Assembly (NCBI GenBank): GCA_051747265.1
Contig: JBNJFY010000002.1
Span: forward strand, 310,001 to 374,000
Source: JBNJFY01 sp051747265
GTDB lineage: Bacteria; Bacteroidota; Rhodothermia; Balneolales; Balneolaceae
Direction: 5' to 3'
Length of the DNA stretch: 64,000 bases
Made by a program: the position numbers and the translations under genes. The notes beneath the pieces are model-generated. The model did no database searches. It was not told where the DNA came from and saw only the letters and a program-made list of their open reading frames with translations. Below are positions 26,483-34,601 of this stretch, in pieces (position 1 is the first letter of the stretch; every line of letters starts with the position of its first letter).

Positions 26483-26953
26483 ATGAACATTGAGACTCGG
26501 AATACCATTATCAGTCTAGTATTAGGCGTTATCATAATTGCATTGGGTTACATATTGTATGATTCTATCGTAACTCCCTATCAAGAAGTGGAAGAAAGAA
26601 AACTCATAAACGAAACGGTTCAGGAGCGCATGTCTGACCTGCGAGATGTATTGATTCAGTACAAATCTCGCAATGGTGATTTTCCTGCATCGCTAGACAG
26701 CGTGACCACCTTTTTGAAAACCGACTCAATGATGACTCAGATCGCGGATTCTATGTTTACAGACCGCCTGATCAGCACCTACAATCCTGATTCGGCCATT
26801 TACTCCCCGCGCCCGCCGCATAAGCGTTTCAACTATATGTTGAATGATACGCTTCGACCAAAAATGTATTTCTTGCAGGATCCCGATAATCCAGACAACT
26901 TCATCGGGGATAGCCTCAAGACCACCATGCTTAACGCAGCTAGTTGGGAATAA
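26483..26953 (+). CDS. Membrane-anchored protein, pseudopilin-like fold suspected
   Basis: A 156-residue protein with one N-terminal membrane helix (residues ~9-31) and no cleavage site. The soluble part begins with a long helix, then VLIQYKSRNGDFPASLDSVTTFL. The pattern of long helix, Y-x(4-5)-G-x-(F/Y)-P-x-S-L is that of type II secretion pseudopilins. There is no prepilin-peptidase site, so it is not a classical pseudopilin. It starts the run leading to a DUF3822-like protein (7 bases downstream), rsmD and coaD. No function can be assigned. Confidence 0.7.
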   Translation: MNIETRNTIISLVLGVIIIALGYILYDSIVTPYQEVEERKLINETVQERMSDLRDVLIQYKSRNGDFPASLDSVTTFLKTDSMMTQIADSMFTDRLISTYNPDSAIYSPRPPHKRFNYMLNDTLRPKMYFLQDPDNPDNFIGDSLKTTMLNAASWE

Positions 26954-26960
26954 CTGTTAG

Positions 26961-27821
26961 ATGTCCGGGACCACTCACAATCTTGGGGTTTGCTATTCGG
27001 CAAACCAGCTCTATTACGCGGTGAACGCACCCGACAGGCCCGGACATATCCAACATATTGGCTCGGTCGACTTCAACTTTGATGTTAGTCGGGCTATTCA
27101 AACCCAACACAACGATCACTTTCCGGGGGTTAAGACTTTTCTGAGCAACCTGTATGAGCAATATGAGGTTGATCAACTGCGAATACTTACTTCCCCGCAT
27201 GCCGAATGCTGGACCAGTTTCCCCAAACTTGTCTACGATAAATCGGATGAGCGAGAGGCCCATCTGTCCATCTTAATGAAAGGAATGCACCGGGAAGATC
27301 AGGAGCCAACATGGTTTCCGTTAAGCAACCAGGATTTTAAATTTTTACTGGTTCGCAACAAGCGGGTCATGAACGGCTTTGAGCAACTCGCCTCAGCGGT
27401 ATCCGGCGCGGAATACGTCAGTGATTTTGAATTGGGAAGCCGCTGGACTGTCCAAACCGGTACCAAAGGTTCCTTTCTGACCGTATCCTGTTATCAACAC
27501 AGTTTGGCGGTCGCTTCGTATGTGTTGGGTAAGCTTCGCGGCGCCACCTACATCAATTTTGATGATGCCGAAGACCTTCCCTACCTCTGGCTACAATTTT
27601 CCGATAATTTGAAATGGATGCGTGGCATTCATGATCAAATTTATGTGTATGGATACGAAGCCTATCAAATCATCAACATCCTAAAACCTTTTTGGGATGA
27701 TGCGGCTCATATCCATAAAATGAATACGCTGGATGAGATGAAGGTTACCGCAGAGGAGCAAACCTATGGCTTTCCTCTGGAATCTGCTTGGCCAGCCATC
27801 CTGCTCTCGCTTAATAGTTAA
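26961..27821 (+). CDS. DUF3822-like protein next to rsmD
   Basis: A 286-residue soluble protein, likely of the DUF3822 family. This is an uncharacterised Bacteroidota-group family that commonly lies next to rsmD, and this gene is immediately upstream of rsmD. No signal peptide or catalytic motif can be recognised. The alternating beta/alpha content and the repeated Y-x-Y aromatic stretches in the C-terminal half (for example DQIYVYGYEAYQIINIL) fit an actin-like (ASKHA) fold, but that is inference. It begins 7 bases after the pseudopilin-like gene, so the two are probably co-transcribed. Confidence 0.65.
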   Translation: MSGTTHNLGVCYSANQLYYAVNAPDRPGHIQHIGSVDFNFDVSRAIQTQHNDHFPGVKTFLSNLYEQYEVDQLRILTSPHAECWTSFPKLVYDKSDEREAHLSILMKGMHREDQEPTWFPLSNQDFKFLLVRNKRVMNGFEQLASAVSGAEYVSDFELGSRWTVQTGTKGSFLTVSCYQHSLAVASYVLGKLRGATYINFDDAEDLPYLWLQFSDNLKWMRGIHDQIYVYGYEAYQIINILKPFWDDAAHIHKMNTLDEMKVTAEEQTYGFPLESAWPAILLSLNS

Positions 27822-27917
27822 GCGGTGTAGCAAGTAGAAATTTTCACGGGATGAAAATCCTATATTCTCTCCTCTCCGCCGTCCTTCTTATATTAGGCCA
27901 CAACAGATTTTCGAATC

Positions 27918-27933
27918 ATCACCTTCGGGTGAT
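27918..27933 (+). terminator. UUCG-loop hairpin before rsmD
   Basis: Stem ATCACC / GGTGAT with the very stable tetraloop TTCG, followed by an A/T-rich stretch but only a short T-run. It may be a weak terminator or mRNA processing barrier between the DUF3822-like gene and rsmD. Confidence 0.35.
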
Positions 27934-27958
27934 ATCAATTAAATTTTGACTGCGTGCT

Positions 27959-28537
27959 ATGCGTATCATCACCGGTTCACTAAAAGGTCGAAAAATCCCC
28001 CATCCTCAAACCCAAAATGTACGTCCCACTACAGATCGTACCAAAGAGGGCATGTTCAATGCTATTGTTGCCCGGCGCCATATTAGGGGGTTGCGCGTGC
28101 TGGATCTGTTTGCGGGAACCGGAAACTTAACTTTCGAAGCCATTTCCCGTGGAGCGGAATCCGCCTTATGTGTAGACAGCCAGGGGGAAAATCTGGAGTA
28201 TATCCAAGAGTTGGCTGATAAATTCGGGGTCTCGGATCAGATTCGTACCCGTCGGGCGGATGTCGCACAGTTCCTGGAAGGCCCACCCATTCCCTTTGAT
28301 TTAATTTTTTGCGATCCTCCGTATGAATACCCACTGATGCACGATATGGTGGAACAAATTCTGGAAAAAGGATGGTTGGCTCCGGACGGTTGGTTGGTAT
28401 TGGAACATGATCGGCGTCATCATTTTGAACATCATCCACACAGCATCTATTCCAAACCGTATGGTCGCACCATTGTCGTCATTTTTGAACGTCCGGAAGA
28501 TTCCAACTTCTCCGAGGAAGAAAATCAGGCCAACTAA
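27959..28537 (+). CDS. rsmD: 16S rRNA (guanine(966)-N2)-methyltransferase RsmD
   Basis: A 192-residue SAM-dependent methyltransferase. It starts MRIITGSLKGRKI and continues VRPTTDRTKEGMFNAI, both diagnostic of RsmD. The SAM motif is VLDLFAGTGNLTFEAISRGA, and the catalytic motif is CDPPYEYP (DPPY, as in N2-guanine methylases). It modifies G966 of 16S rRNA during 30S assembly. It is followed 42 bases later by coaD, the widely conserved rsmD-coaD pairing. Confidence 0.95.
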   Translation: MRIITGSLKGRKIPHPQTQNVRPTTDRTKEGMFNAIVARRHIRGLRVLDLFAGTGNLTFEAISRGAESALCVDSQGENLEYIQELADKFGVSDQIRTRRADVAQFLEGPPIPFDLIFCDPPYEYPLMHDMVEQILEKGWLAPDGWLVLEHDRRHHFEHHPHSIYSKPYGRTIVVIFERPEDSNFSEEENQAN

Positions 28538-28579
28538 TACCAATGTATTCTCAAATATCGTAAACCCAGATTATATCAC

Positions 28580-29101
28580 ATGAAAACCACGGCACTCTAT
28601 CCCGGCTCTTTTGATCCTTTTACCTACGGTCATATCGATATTCTGGAACGAGCAATAGAAATGTTCGACAAAGTTATCGTGACCATTGCGGTTAACAACA
28701 AGAAAAAAACGGTATTCACCGGTGATGAGCGGCAAGCGTTGATTGAAGAATGCCTGGAGGACAAACCTTGGACCGACCGTGTGGAAGTGGTACAGTTTAC
28801 CGGCTTGTTGGTCAACTTCGCTCGTAAAACCAACGCGCAAACATTGGTTCGCGGTGTACGCCAAGTATCCGATTTTGAATATGAGTTTCGCATGGCCCTT
28901 ATGAACCGGCGGTTGGCCCCCGAGGTAGATACTATCTTTCTAATGCCACAAGAGCAGCTAACCTTTGTATCAGCCACCTTGGTTAAAGAAGTAGCCTACT
29001 GGGATGGTGATCTCAGCTCTTTTGTCCCGCAGCATGTGGCAGAAGCGCTTCGTGTTAAAATGAAGCAGCGTCGTGCCAAGGAAGCAGAAACCGATAGCTG
29101 A
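28580..29101 (+). CDS. coaD: Phosphopantetheine adenylyltransferase
   Basis: A 173-residue enzyme (the family is usually ~160) that joins ATP and 4'-phosphopantetheine to give dephospho-CoA, the penultimate step of CoA synthesis. The nucleotidyltransferase motif TYGH (His18) and the N-terminus ALYPGSFDPFT are diagnostic. LVRGVRQVSDFEYE and the C-terminal FVSATLVKEVA are the other conserved blocks. The last ~12 residues form an extra charged tail. It follows rsmD in the same operon. Confidence 0.96.
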   Translation: MKTTALYPGSFDPFTYGHIDILERAIEMFDKVIVTIAVNNKKKTVFTGDERQALIEECLEDKPWTDRVEVVQFTGLLVNFARKTNAQTLVRGVRQVSDFEYEFRMALMNRRLAPEVDTIFLMPQEQLTFVSATLVKEVAYWDGDLSSFVPQHVAEALRVKMKQRRAKEAETDS

Positions 29102-29186
29102 GATAGAATAGCATCCCGCTTTTTTCTATTTTTAGCACGCCATTTTCACCTAACTGAATCCCTCAATCAAATCAAGAGGATGAATA

Positions 29187-30383
29187 ATGACGGTATCACG
29201 TCGCGCTCAATCCGTAGCTCCATCCGCAACACTGAAAATTTCCGCTCGGGCCAAAGCGCTTAAGCGTGAAGGACGAGAAGTGATCTCTCTGAGTACCGGC
29301 GAACCTGATTTCCGGACCCCCGATTATATTTGTGAAGCTGCCATTCAGGCAATCAAAGACGGACATCACGGCTATACCGTTAATACCGGAACACCAGAAT
29401 TGCGAGAAGCCATCTCCCAAAAGCTGAAGCGCGATAACGGATTAGAATATTCCCCTGATCACATTGTAGCTTCCAATGGAGCCAAACAATCGCTGGGCTT
29501 TACGCTTCTGGCGTTGTTGGATCCGGACGATGAAACCGTCATTCCCGCGCCCTATTGGGTTTCCTACCCGGAAATGGTGAAACTGGCTGATGGCATCCCG
29601 GTACCGGTTCGCACGGATATTTCCAACAACTACAAAATCACGCCCCAGCAGTTGGATGATGCCATCAGCGTGCGGACCAAAGTGGTTATGCTATGTAGTC
29701 CGTCTAACCCAACCGGTGCCTGTTATTCTAGCGAAGAGCTGGAAGCATTGGCCGATGTACTGCGCTCTTATCCGGATGTGTACATCATCTCGGATGAAAT
29801 TTATGAATATATCGTTTTCGAGGGTGAGCATACCGGCATTTTAAATGTAGCTCCGGACCTAAAAGATCGCACCATCGTAATCAATGGGTTTTCCAAAGGT
29901 TTTGCCATGACCGGATGGCGATTGGGTTACCTGGCCGGTCCCCCGGAAGTGGCCCAAGCGGTGGCTAAAATACAGAGTCAGGAAACTTCGGCTCCCTGCG
30001 CTATTTCCCAAAAAGCGGGGGAAGCGGCGTATAGCAATCCCCTGGATCAAATTTTTGCCATGCGTGATGCTTTTAAGCAGCGGCGTGATTTCATTGTCGA
30101 GGCCTTGCGATCCATTGAAGGTGTGGAAGTATTTAAGCCGGGCGGCGCCTTTTATGTCTTTCCCGATGTGAGCGCCTACTATGGACGTGAAACGCCCGGC
30201 GGAGACACCATCAACACTTCGACAGAATTGTGTTTATACCTTCTTGAATCTTGTGGGATAGCTACGGTACCCGGCGATGCCTTTGGCGAACCCAATGGCA
30301 TTCGTCTTAGCTACGCAGCTTCGATGGAAGAATTGAAAACCGCGATCTCAAAACTTGAGGAAGGGTTGTTAAATCTTTCCTAA
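29187..30383 (+). CDS. Aspartate aminotransferase, class I/II PLP enzyme
   Basis: A 398-residue PLP-dependent transaminase of the AspC/AAT I-gamma type. Lys237 in VINGFSKGFAMTGWRLGY forms the Schiff base; Asn175 (SPSNPTG), Asp203 and Tyr206 bind PLP, and Arg245 anchors PLP phosphate. An N-terminal LSTGEPDFRTP segment matches the thermophilic-type aspartate aminotransferases, some of which also use prephenate. A spaced GAGG element precedes the ATG. It is cytosolic and links oxaloacetate and aspartate. Confidence 0.94.
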   Translation: MTVSRRAQSVAPSATLKISARAKALKREGREVISLSTGEPDFRTPDYICEAAIQAIKDGHHGYTVNTGTPELREAISQKLKRDNGLEYSPDHIVASNGAKQSLGFTLLALLDPDDETVIPAPYWVSYPEMVKLADGIPVPVRTDISNNYKITPQQLDDAISVRTKVVMLCSPSNPTGACYSSEELEALADVLRSYPDVYIISDEIYEYIVFEGEHTGILNVAPDLKDRTIVINGFSKGFAMTGWRLGYLAGPPEVAQAVAKIQSQETSAPCAISQKAGEAAYSNPLDQIFAMRDAFKQRRDFIVEALRSIEGVEVFKPGGAFYVFPDVSAYYGRETPGGDTINTSTELCLYLLESCGIATVPGDAFGEPNGIRLSYAASMEELKTAISKLEEGLLNLS

Positions 30384-30478
30384 TCAAACTGACAGAATTA
30401 CATAAAAATAATTGTGGCACGTTTTCTGTTATTGTCTTGGCAAAACGGATTAAGCTACTAACCTAACTACTGTTAATT

Positions 30479-30733
30479 ATGCCTACATATATTTACAAGC
30501 GCGAAGATGGTACCACGTTCGAGATTCAGCAAAGCATTAATGATGATGCGCTGGAAAAGTGCCCAGAAACCGGACAAGCGGTCAAGCGTGTGATTACCGG
30601 TGGCGGCGGTGTAGTATATAAAGGTGATGGTTTTTACGTTACCGATTATAAAAATAACGGCAATGGTAATGTTAATGGAAACGGCACCTCTTCCGAAACC
30701 AGTTCGGCCGCCGAATCCAGCTCTGCCAACTAG
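30479..30733 (+). CDS. FmdB-like small protein with a degenerate zinc ribbon
   Basis: An 84-residue protein. It keeps the FmdB opening MPTYIYK, the middle EIQQSINDDALEKCPETG, and the end GGVVYKGDGFYVTDY. The zinc-ribbon cysteines are mostly gone: the first C-x-x-C is replaced by REDG, and the second retains one cysteine (KCPETG). A Gly/Asn and Ser-rich disordered tail follows. FmdB proteins are small putative regulators; this version probably does not bind zinc in the usual way. It lies between the aminotransferase and a GbsR-type regulator. Confidence 0.85.
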   Translation: MPTYIYKREDGTTFEIQQSINDDALEKCPETGQAVKRVITGGGGVVYKGDGFYVTDYKNNGNGNVNGNGTSSETSSAAESSSAN

Positions 30734-30791
30734 GCAACCAATTTCAGCTCAACATTTGGGTTTCCCCAGCTGACACTTTACTCTCCATGCG

Positions 30792-31409
30792 ATGAGCCAA
30801 TCATCCGATTCACATAACGATAACGATGCGTATGAACAGGCGATGGAACAGTTTGTTCTGTCTTGGGGCGAAATGGCCTCAGCCTGGGGTATTAATCGGA
30901 CCATGGCTCAAATTCATGCCCTGCTTTATGGCGAAACCCAACCGCTGGATACCGACTCCATCATGGAGCGATTGGGGATCAGCCGGGGCAACGCCAACAT
31001 GAACTTGCGTAGTCTGATGGAGTGGGGGCTCATCCACAAGGTTCATTTCAAGGGCAGCCGCAAGGATCATTACACTGCTGAAAAAGATGTCTGGATTATT
31101 GTCTCTACGCTGATCCGGGAACGGCAACAGCGAGAAATCACTCCGGTGATGGAAAACCTGGAACAATGCCTGAATATACTGGATGAGCAAAATGTTGACC
31201 ATCAACATGAGCAGGAATTCCGCGAGCGCATAGAAAACTTCAAACAATTCCTGGAAATGTTTGAACGGTTTACCGAAGCCATGCTTCCCTATATATCCAA
31301 GAAACATCTGAAGTACCTTAAAACCTTGGTTAAACTCGCGGAAAATCGACCCAAATTAGGTCTGAATATGGATCAATCGCAATCTTCAGAAGACTCTCGC
31401 TCCTCATGA
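30792..31409 (+). CDS. GbsR/MarR-family transcriptional regulator
   Basis: A 205-residue winged-helix regulator. The helix-turn-helix lies at ~35-90 (INRTMAQIHALLYGE, DSIMERLGISRGNANMNLRSLMEWGLI), typical of GbsR. A long C-terminal helical region (residues ~110-185) provides dimerisation. GbsR relatives control osmoprotectant uptake or synthesis genes in other bacteria; no such gene is adjacent, so the target is open. It overlaps the next gene (YraN family) by four bases (ATGA), so they are translationally coupled. Confidence 0.9.
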   Translation: MSQSSDSHNDNDAYEQAMEQFVLSWGEMASAWGINRTMAQIHALLYGETQPLDTDSIMERLGISRGNANMNLRSLMEWGLIHKVHFKGSRKDHYTAEKDVWIIVSTLIRERQQREITPVMENLEQCLNILDEQNVDHQHEQEFRERIENFKQFLEMFERFTEAMLPYISKKHLKYLKTLVKLAENRPKLGLNMDQSQSSEDSRSS

Positions 31410-31774
31410 GTTCATCCAACAAACGCCAAAAAGGCGAAGAGGGAGAAGATATAGCGGTATCCTACCTGGAAGCCAAGGACTATATCGTCATGGACCGCAA
31501 CTACTTTTTTGAACAAGCCGAAGTAGATCTGGTGGCTCATGATGATCGGGAAATTGTATTTGTGGAAGTTAAACTCCGTTCCAGCAAGGCCTTTGGCGCG
31601 CCGGAAGATGCCATTACCGAGGCCAAAATTAACAGTGTTCGTAAAGCAGCAGAAGCTTGGGTTTACGAGCGAAAAATGGACGGCTATCCGGTTCGTTTTG
31701 ATGTAATTGCCATTCTATACGATGGGAAAAGTGCACCAGAAATCACCCATTTCGAAGACGCTTTCCAGTTCTAG
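31406..31774 (+). CDS. YraN-family (UPF0102) endonuclease-like protein
   Basis: A 122-residue protein of the restriction-endonuclease-like superfamily. It carries the family pattern GEEGEDIAVSYLEAKDY, then RNYFFEQAEVDLVAHDD and VFVEVKLRSS, with the catalytic-type E-x(n)-D-x(n)-E-x-K arrangement. RFDVIAIL closes the fold. The role is not established; a DNA processing function is usually proposed. The start overlaps the stop of the GbsR-like gene. Confidence 0.92.
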   Translation: MSSSNKRQKGEEGEDIAVSYLEAKDYIVMDRNYFFEQAEVDLVAHDDREIVFVEVKLRSSKAFGAPEDAITEAKINSVRKAAEAWVYERKMDGYPVRFDVIAILYDGKSAPEITHFEDAFQF

Positions 31775-31784
31775 TTATTGATAA

Positions 31785-31834
31785 TTGCCTGATTTTTAGC
31801 AAATTACAGATAGTCCATTATTAATATCAGGCAA
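31785..31834 (+). promoter_or_regulatory. Leader inverted repeat running into a strong Shine-Dalgarno
   Basis: TTGCCTGAT at 31785-31793 and ATCAGGCAA at 31826-31834 are a perfect 9-bp inverted repeat with a 32-base spacer. The right arm overlaps the start of AAGGAGG (31833-31839), which is 5 bases before the next ATG. In mRNA the left arm could partly hide the ribosome-binding site. Confidence 0.5.
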
Positions 31835-31844
31835 GGAGGTTGGT

Positions 31845-32114
31845 ATGCCACGCACAGACCATAACGAAGTTCAGGAAAAAATGAGCCGAGTGATTCGAAA
31901 ATGGCTGCACCAAACGTATGGCCTTGATCATCACACCGTTGGATATGTGGGTATGTTTGGCGTCTGGGATATTATGGGAAATAATAAACTCGACTCCAAT
32001 GTGATCATAAGTGGACGTACAGAACACCTACTCGAACTCAAGGAAAATCTCTGTACTATAATTGATGAAGAAATCGCCCGACGGGAAGCTGAAGTATCAA
32101 CTTCTAACACCTAG
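31845..32114 (+). CDS. Small cytosolic protein of unknown function with strong ribosome-binding site
   Basis: An 89-residue protein without signal peptide. I do not recognise the family. It has an N-terminal helix (EVQEKMSRVIRKWLHQTYG), a central hydrophobic beta region (VGYVGMFGVWDIMG), and a charged C-terminal helix. A perfect AAGGAGG lies at ideal distance before the ATG, unusual in this window where most starts have weak sites. It follows the YraN gene after 70 bases and ends near the convergent PLD gene. A leader hairpin overlaps the ribosome-binding site. Confidence 0.72.
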   Translation: MPRTDHNEVQEKMSRVIRKWLHQTYGLDHHTVGYVGMFGVWDIMGNNKLDSNVIISGRTEHLLELKENLCTIIDEEIARREAEVSTSNT

Positions 32115-32160
32115 AAGGCTTGTCCATCTGCGGTATTATACATGACCCCACTTAACTCTA

Positions 32161-34161
32161 CTAAAAGGTAATTAAGGGCCGAAGCTTAGCCACTGTTTTC
32201 GGCCCTATTCCTTTGATTTTCTGTAGCTCGTCTGCAGTCGCGAACGCTCCAAATCGCTCTCTATGACTGACGATCCGTTTAGCGTACGCCGGCCCCACAC
32301 CGGGCAATAGTTGCAGCATATCCATATCCGCGGTATTTACGTTTATAGGAAAGGCCGACTCCGCTGCTCCACCGCCTCCACCCGGTTCTCCCAGTGCCAC
32401 AGATCGAGGTATCAGGCTACCCATATTTTGGGGTTGCTTCCACATCCCATTTTGATCGGCTCGAGCTCGAATTTCCAGATCTCGAAATTCCCGCACTGAA
32501 TCCGGGTGCTGACTGTAATACTTACTGTATGTGCCCACCCCTGCTTTCAGAAGTTGTCGATTGGCGTGGGTGGTATCACCATCCGGGCTGATCAGGGTCA
32601 CGTAAGCAATAAAACGTCCATACTTAGCATCTGGGTAGCTGCCATACGGCCCGGAAATTTTTACTCGTTTACCGTTGAGCATGCGATGCACATATTGATC
32701 GGCGGTTCCGGCAAAATAATCAGCGGAATCGGGAGCGGCATAAAAACTGGGAACATCCACGCCCAGCCAGGTAACCGGATACCCAAAACCTTCCACCACT
32801 TCGATCTCAAATTGGCCCCCATCGCGAACTTCATGTACCGGATAACTCGTATGGTGATCAATTTTAGGTGCTGGAATAGGAAGATTGCCCGCAGCACGCC
32901 CTTGTACCCCCTTGAAGTTTTGGTAGTACTGGTTGGCAATCCGATCCGAATAGATGATCAGCAGATTTTCATCATTATTGAATTCGGCATTATTTGAAAA
33001 GTTATAGGACCCGGCAATCACTATCCCCTGGTCGGCCGGATCGGGATGCGCGGCATCCAGGATTAATACTTTATCGTGTAATTTTCTCATTTCATCGGAA
33101 GGGGAAATAGAGCGATTGGCCAACTGCGCTTCCGCCGATGCCCATATATCTCCACTGTTTTTGTACCGGTAGTAGAATTGCCGGTCAATTACGCCATTCA
33201 ATTGAACCTGTCCACGGGCCGATAGCTCCCACATAGTTTCACTAACCGGAATCGTTGGGGTAATGGCAAAAGCCTGAAAATTGACATCATGCTGAGCCTC
33301 CTCGCGCATTAGCTCCACCAGTCGATCCGATATGCTAGGTTTTGTGCCCCATCGGTTAACCGGGGCAAAATACACTTCCACTTTTGTGTTCCCTACCCAA
33401 AATGTATGCTCATCTACATCTTGTTTATCCTTATGGAATACCGACCGATTGGGCCTTGGCTGGGGGCCTTCGCCACCCCACATTTGATTAAATTCCTGCA
33501 AATAGGTAGCGGCCACCTCATTATCCTTTATCACGATAGTGTTATTGGTATTATACGCCCCGGTTAAGGTGAGATTGGTGGAACCGGTCCATACATAATC
33601 ATCATCCGGCGATTCCGAAGCTGCGTCGATGACCGCAAATTTATGATGCATATCGGCACCCGAGTTTACCAGGTCATGATCTCGGATTTCTCCATTGGGC
33701 AAATACACATCCCCATCGTCATCAATGGAGATAATACCCGCTTGCCGCAGAGAATCCCACATGGCCTGATCTAACCGCTCTGAGTCATTGCGATTGTGGT
33801 CGTCGGTAATGACACGCACGGCCACTCCACGCCGGCCCGCCTTAGCCAAAGCACGGGCCACCCGTGGATGTTCCAAATCATAGACGCATAAATCCACACT
33901 ATACTTTGCTGAATCGATACGATTGGTCAGCGTACCTATCAGATCCCAGCGGCTACGACTACGATTACCGGGTAGCGCTACGGAGTGGTCCGCGGGTTGA
34001 TTGAAATAGACTTTTAACCACTCTACCGAAGACGTATCTGCGGGCTCTTTGGATCCAAATATTCCTCGCTGAGCTTGACTGGGCAAGGGGCCCAACAGAA
34101 CCAATATCATACCTGCCAGGAATAACCTGCCCACCACGCAATTCATTATCCCGTTACGCAT
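32161..34161 (-). CDS. Exported phospholipase D-like / SNase-like / helix-hairpin-helix protein
   Basis: About 666 residues from the ATG at 34161; a GTG at 34194 would add 11. Residue numbers below count from that GTG. A signal peptide ends near SQAQ (42). Two HxKx4D motifs make a full phospholipase D superfamily pair: His183-Lys185-Asp190 with GSTN, and His373-Lys375-Asp380 with GSYN. Residues ~455-585 resemble a staphylococcal-nuclease (OB) fold: WLGVDVPS, AKYGRFIAYV, and LLKAGVGTY with ARADQNGMW. However, the Arg and Glu of the SNase L-x-G-I-D-x-P-E site are replaced. Residues ~617-675 are a ComEA-like helix-hairpin-helix pair (LLPGVGPAYAKRI, IKGIGPKTVAKL). It probably cleaves or binds extracellular DNA. 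Confidence 0.9.
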   Translation of the reverse strand: MRNGIMNCVVGRLFLAGMILVLLGPLPSQAQRGIFGSKEPADTSSVEWLKVYFNQPADHSVALPGNRSRSRWDLIGTLTNRIDSAKYSVDLCVYDLEHPRVARALAKAGRRGVAVRVITDDHNRNDSERLDQAMWDSLRQAGIISIDDDGDVYLPNGEIRDHDLVNSGADMHHKFAVIDAASESPDDDYVWTGSTNLTLTGAYNTNNTIVIKDNEVAATYLQEFNQMWGGEGPQPRPNRSVFHKDKQDVDEHTFWVGNTKVEVYFAPVNRWGTKPSISDRLVELMREEAQHDVNFQAFAITPTIPVSETMWELSARGQVQLNGVIDRQFYYRYKNSGDIWASAEAQLANRSISPSDEMRKLHDKVLILDAAHPDPADQGIVIAGSYNFSNNAEFNNDENLLIIYSDRIANQYYQNFKGVQGRAAGNLPIPAPKIDHHTSYPVHEVRDGGQFEIEVVEGFGYPVTWLGVDVPSFYAAPDSADYFAGTADQYVHRMLNGKRVKISGPYGSYPDAKYGRFIAYVTLISPDGDTTHANRQLLKAGVGTYSKYYSQHPDSVREFRDLEIRARADQNGMWKQPQNMGSLIPRSVALGEPGGGGGAAESAFPINVNTADMDMLQLLPGVGPAYAKRIVSHRERFGAFATADELQKIKGIGPKTVAKLRPLITF
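32175..32206. repeat. Hairpin inside the 3' end of the PLD-like gene
   Basis: AGGGCCGAA and TTCGGCCCT are a perfect 9-bp inverted repeat with a 14-base spacer, lying in the last codons of the gene. A T-rich stretch follows toward the stop on the minus strand. It may act as a terminator for either convergent transcript. Confidence 0.4.
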
Positions 34162-34251
34162 GAATACCCTGCTGTTATTTCCGTTGTAAATCACCCGCTA
34201 AAACTTGTAACTTGCGCCTGATCGATCGAACCTGTTTATGATCCACCGATT

Positions 34252-34560
34252 ATGAATAAACAATTATTTAACCCACTTCGCTGGAGAAAATCATTTCTCG
34301 CAATTATTCTGGCGATATTCTTATTGGTTTGGTTTGGATTTTTGGACACCTATAGCATTTGGACCCGCTATCAGTTGGCCGAACGCAAAGATGAGTTGAA
34401 GGCCAAAACCGAACAACTCAACAAAGAAACCCAGCTTCTGCAACAAAAGGTCCATCAGCTTCAGACCGATTCCTCCCTCATTGAACGCATCGCTCGTGAA
34501 GAATACGGCATGAAGCGTAAAGGTGAAACCATTTATCGTATAAAAGGGAAGAAAGAATAA
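34252..34560 (+). CDS. FtsB/DivIC-type septum formation initiator
   Basis: A 102-residue bitopic cell-division protein. A short cytosolic N-terminus, one membrane helix (residues ~15-35) and a coiled coil (~40-80: KAKTEQLNKETQLLQQKVHQL) are followed by ERIAREEYGMKRKGETIYRI, the conserved DivIC/FtsB C-terminal motif. It would sit in the FtsQ-FtsB-FtsL complex at the septum. It heads a plus-strand run with the ROK kinase 41 bases later, and is divergent from the PLD-like gene. Confidence 0.92.
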   Translation: MNKQLFNPLRWRKSFLAIILAIFLLVWFGFLDTYSIWTRYQLAERKDELKAKTEQLNKETQLLQQKVHQLQTDSSLIERIAREEYGMKRKGETIYRIKGKKE

Positions 34561-34601
34561 ACCCTTTTCTTTTTCATCTTATCTATAATTGATCCCTGCC
34601 T

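Noticed and set aside
27851..27949. A 32-codon reading frame with a hydrophobic start, just before rsmD
   Set aside because: It is too short to support, its tail is not like a mature protein, and it overlaps a hairpin (27918-27933). It could be a decayed gene or chance.
30410..30440. TGGCACG... upstream of the FmdB-like gene as a sigma-54 promoter
   Set aside because: The -12 GC element is missing (CTGT instead of TTGC), so it does not meet the consensus.
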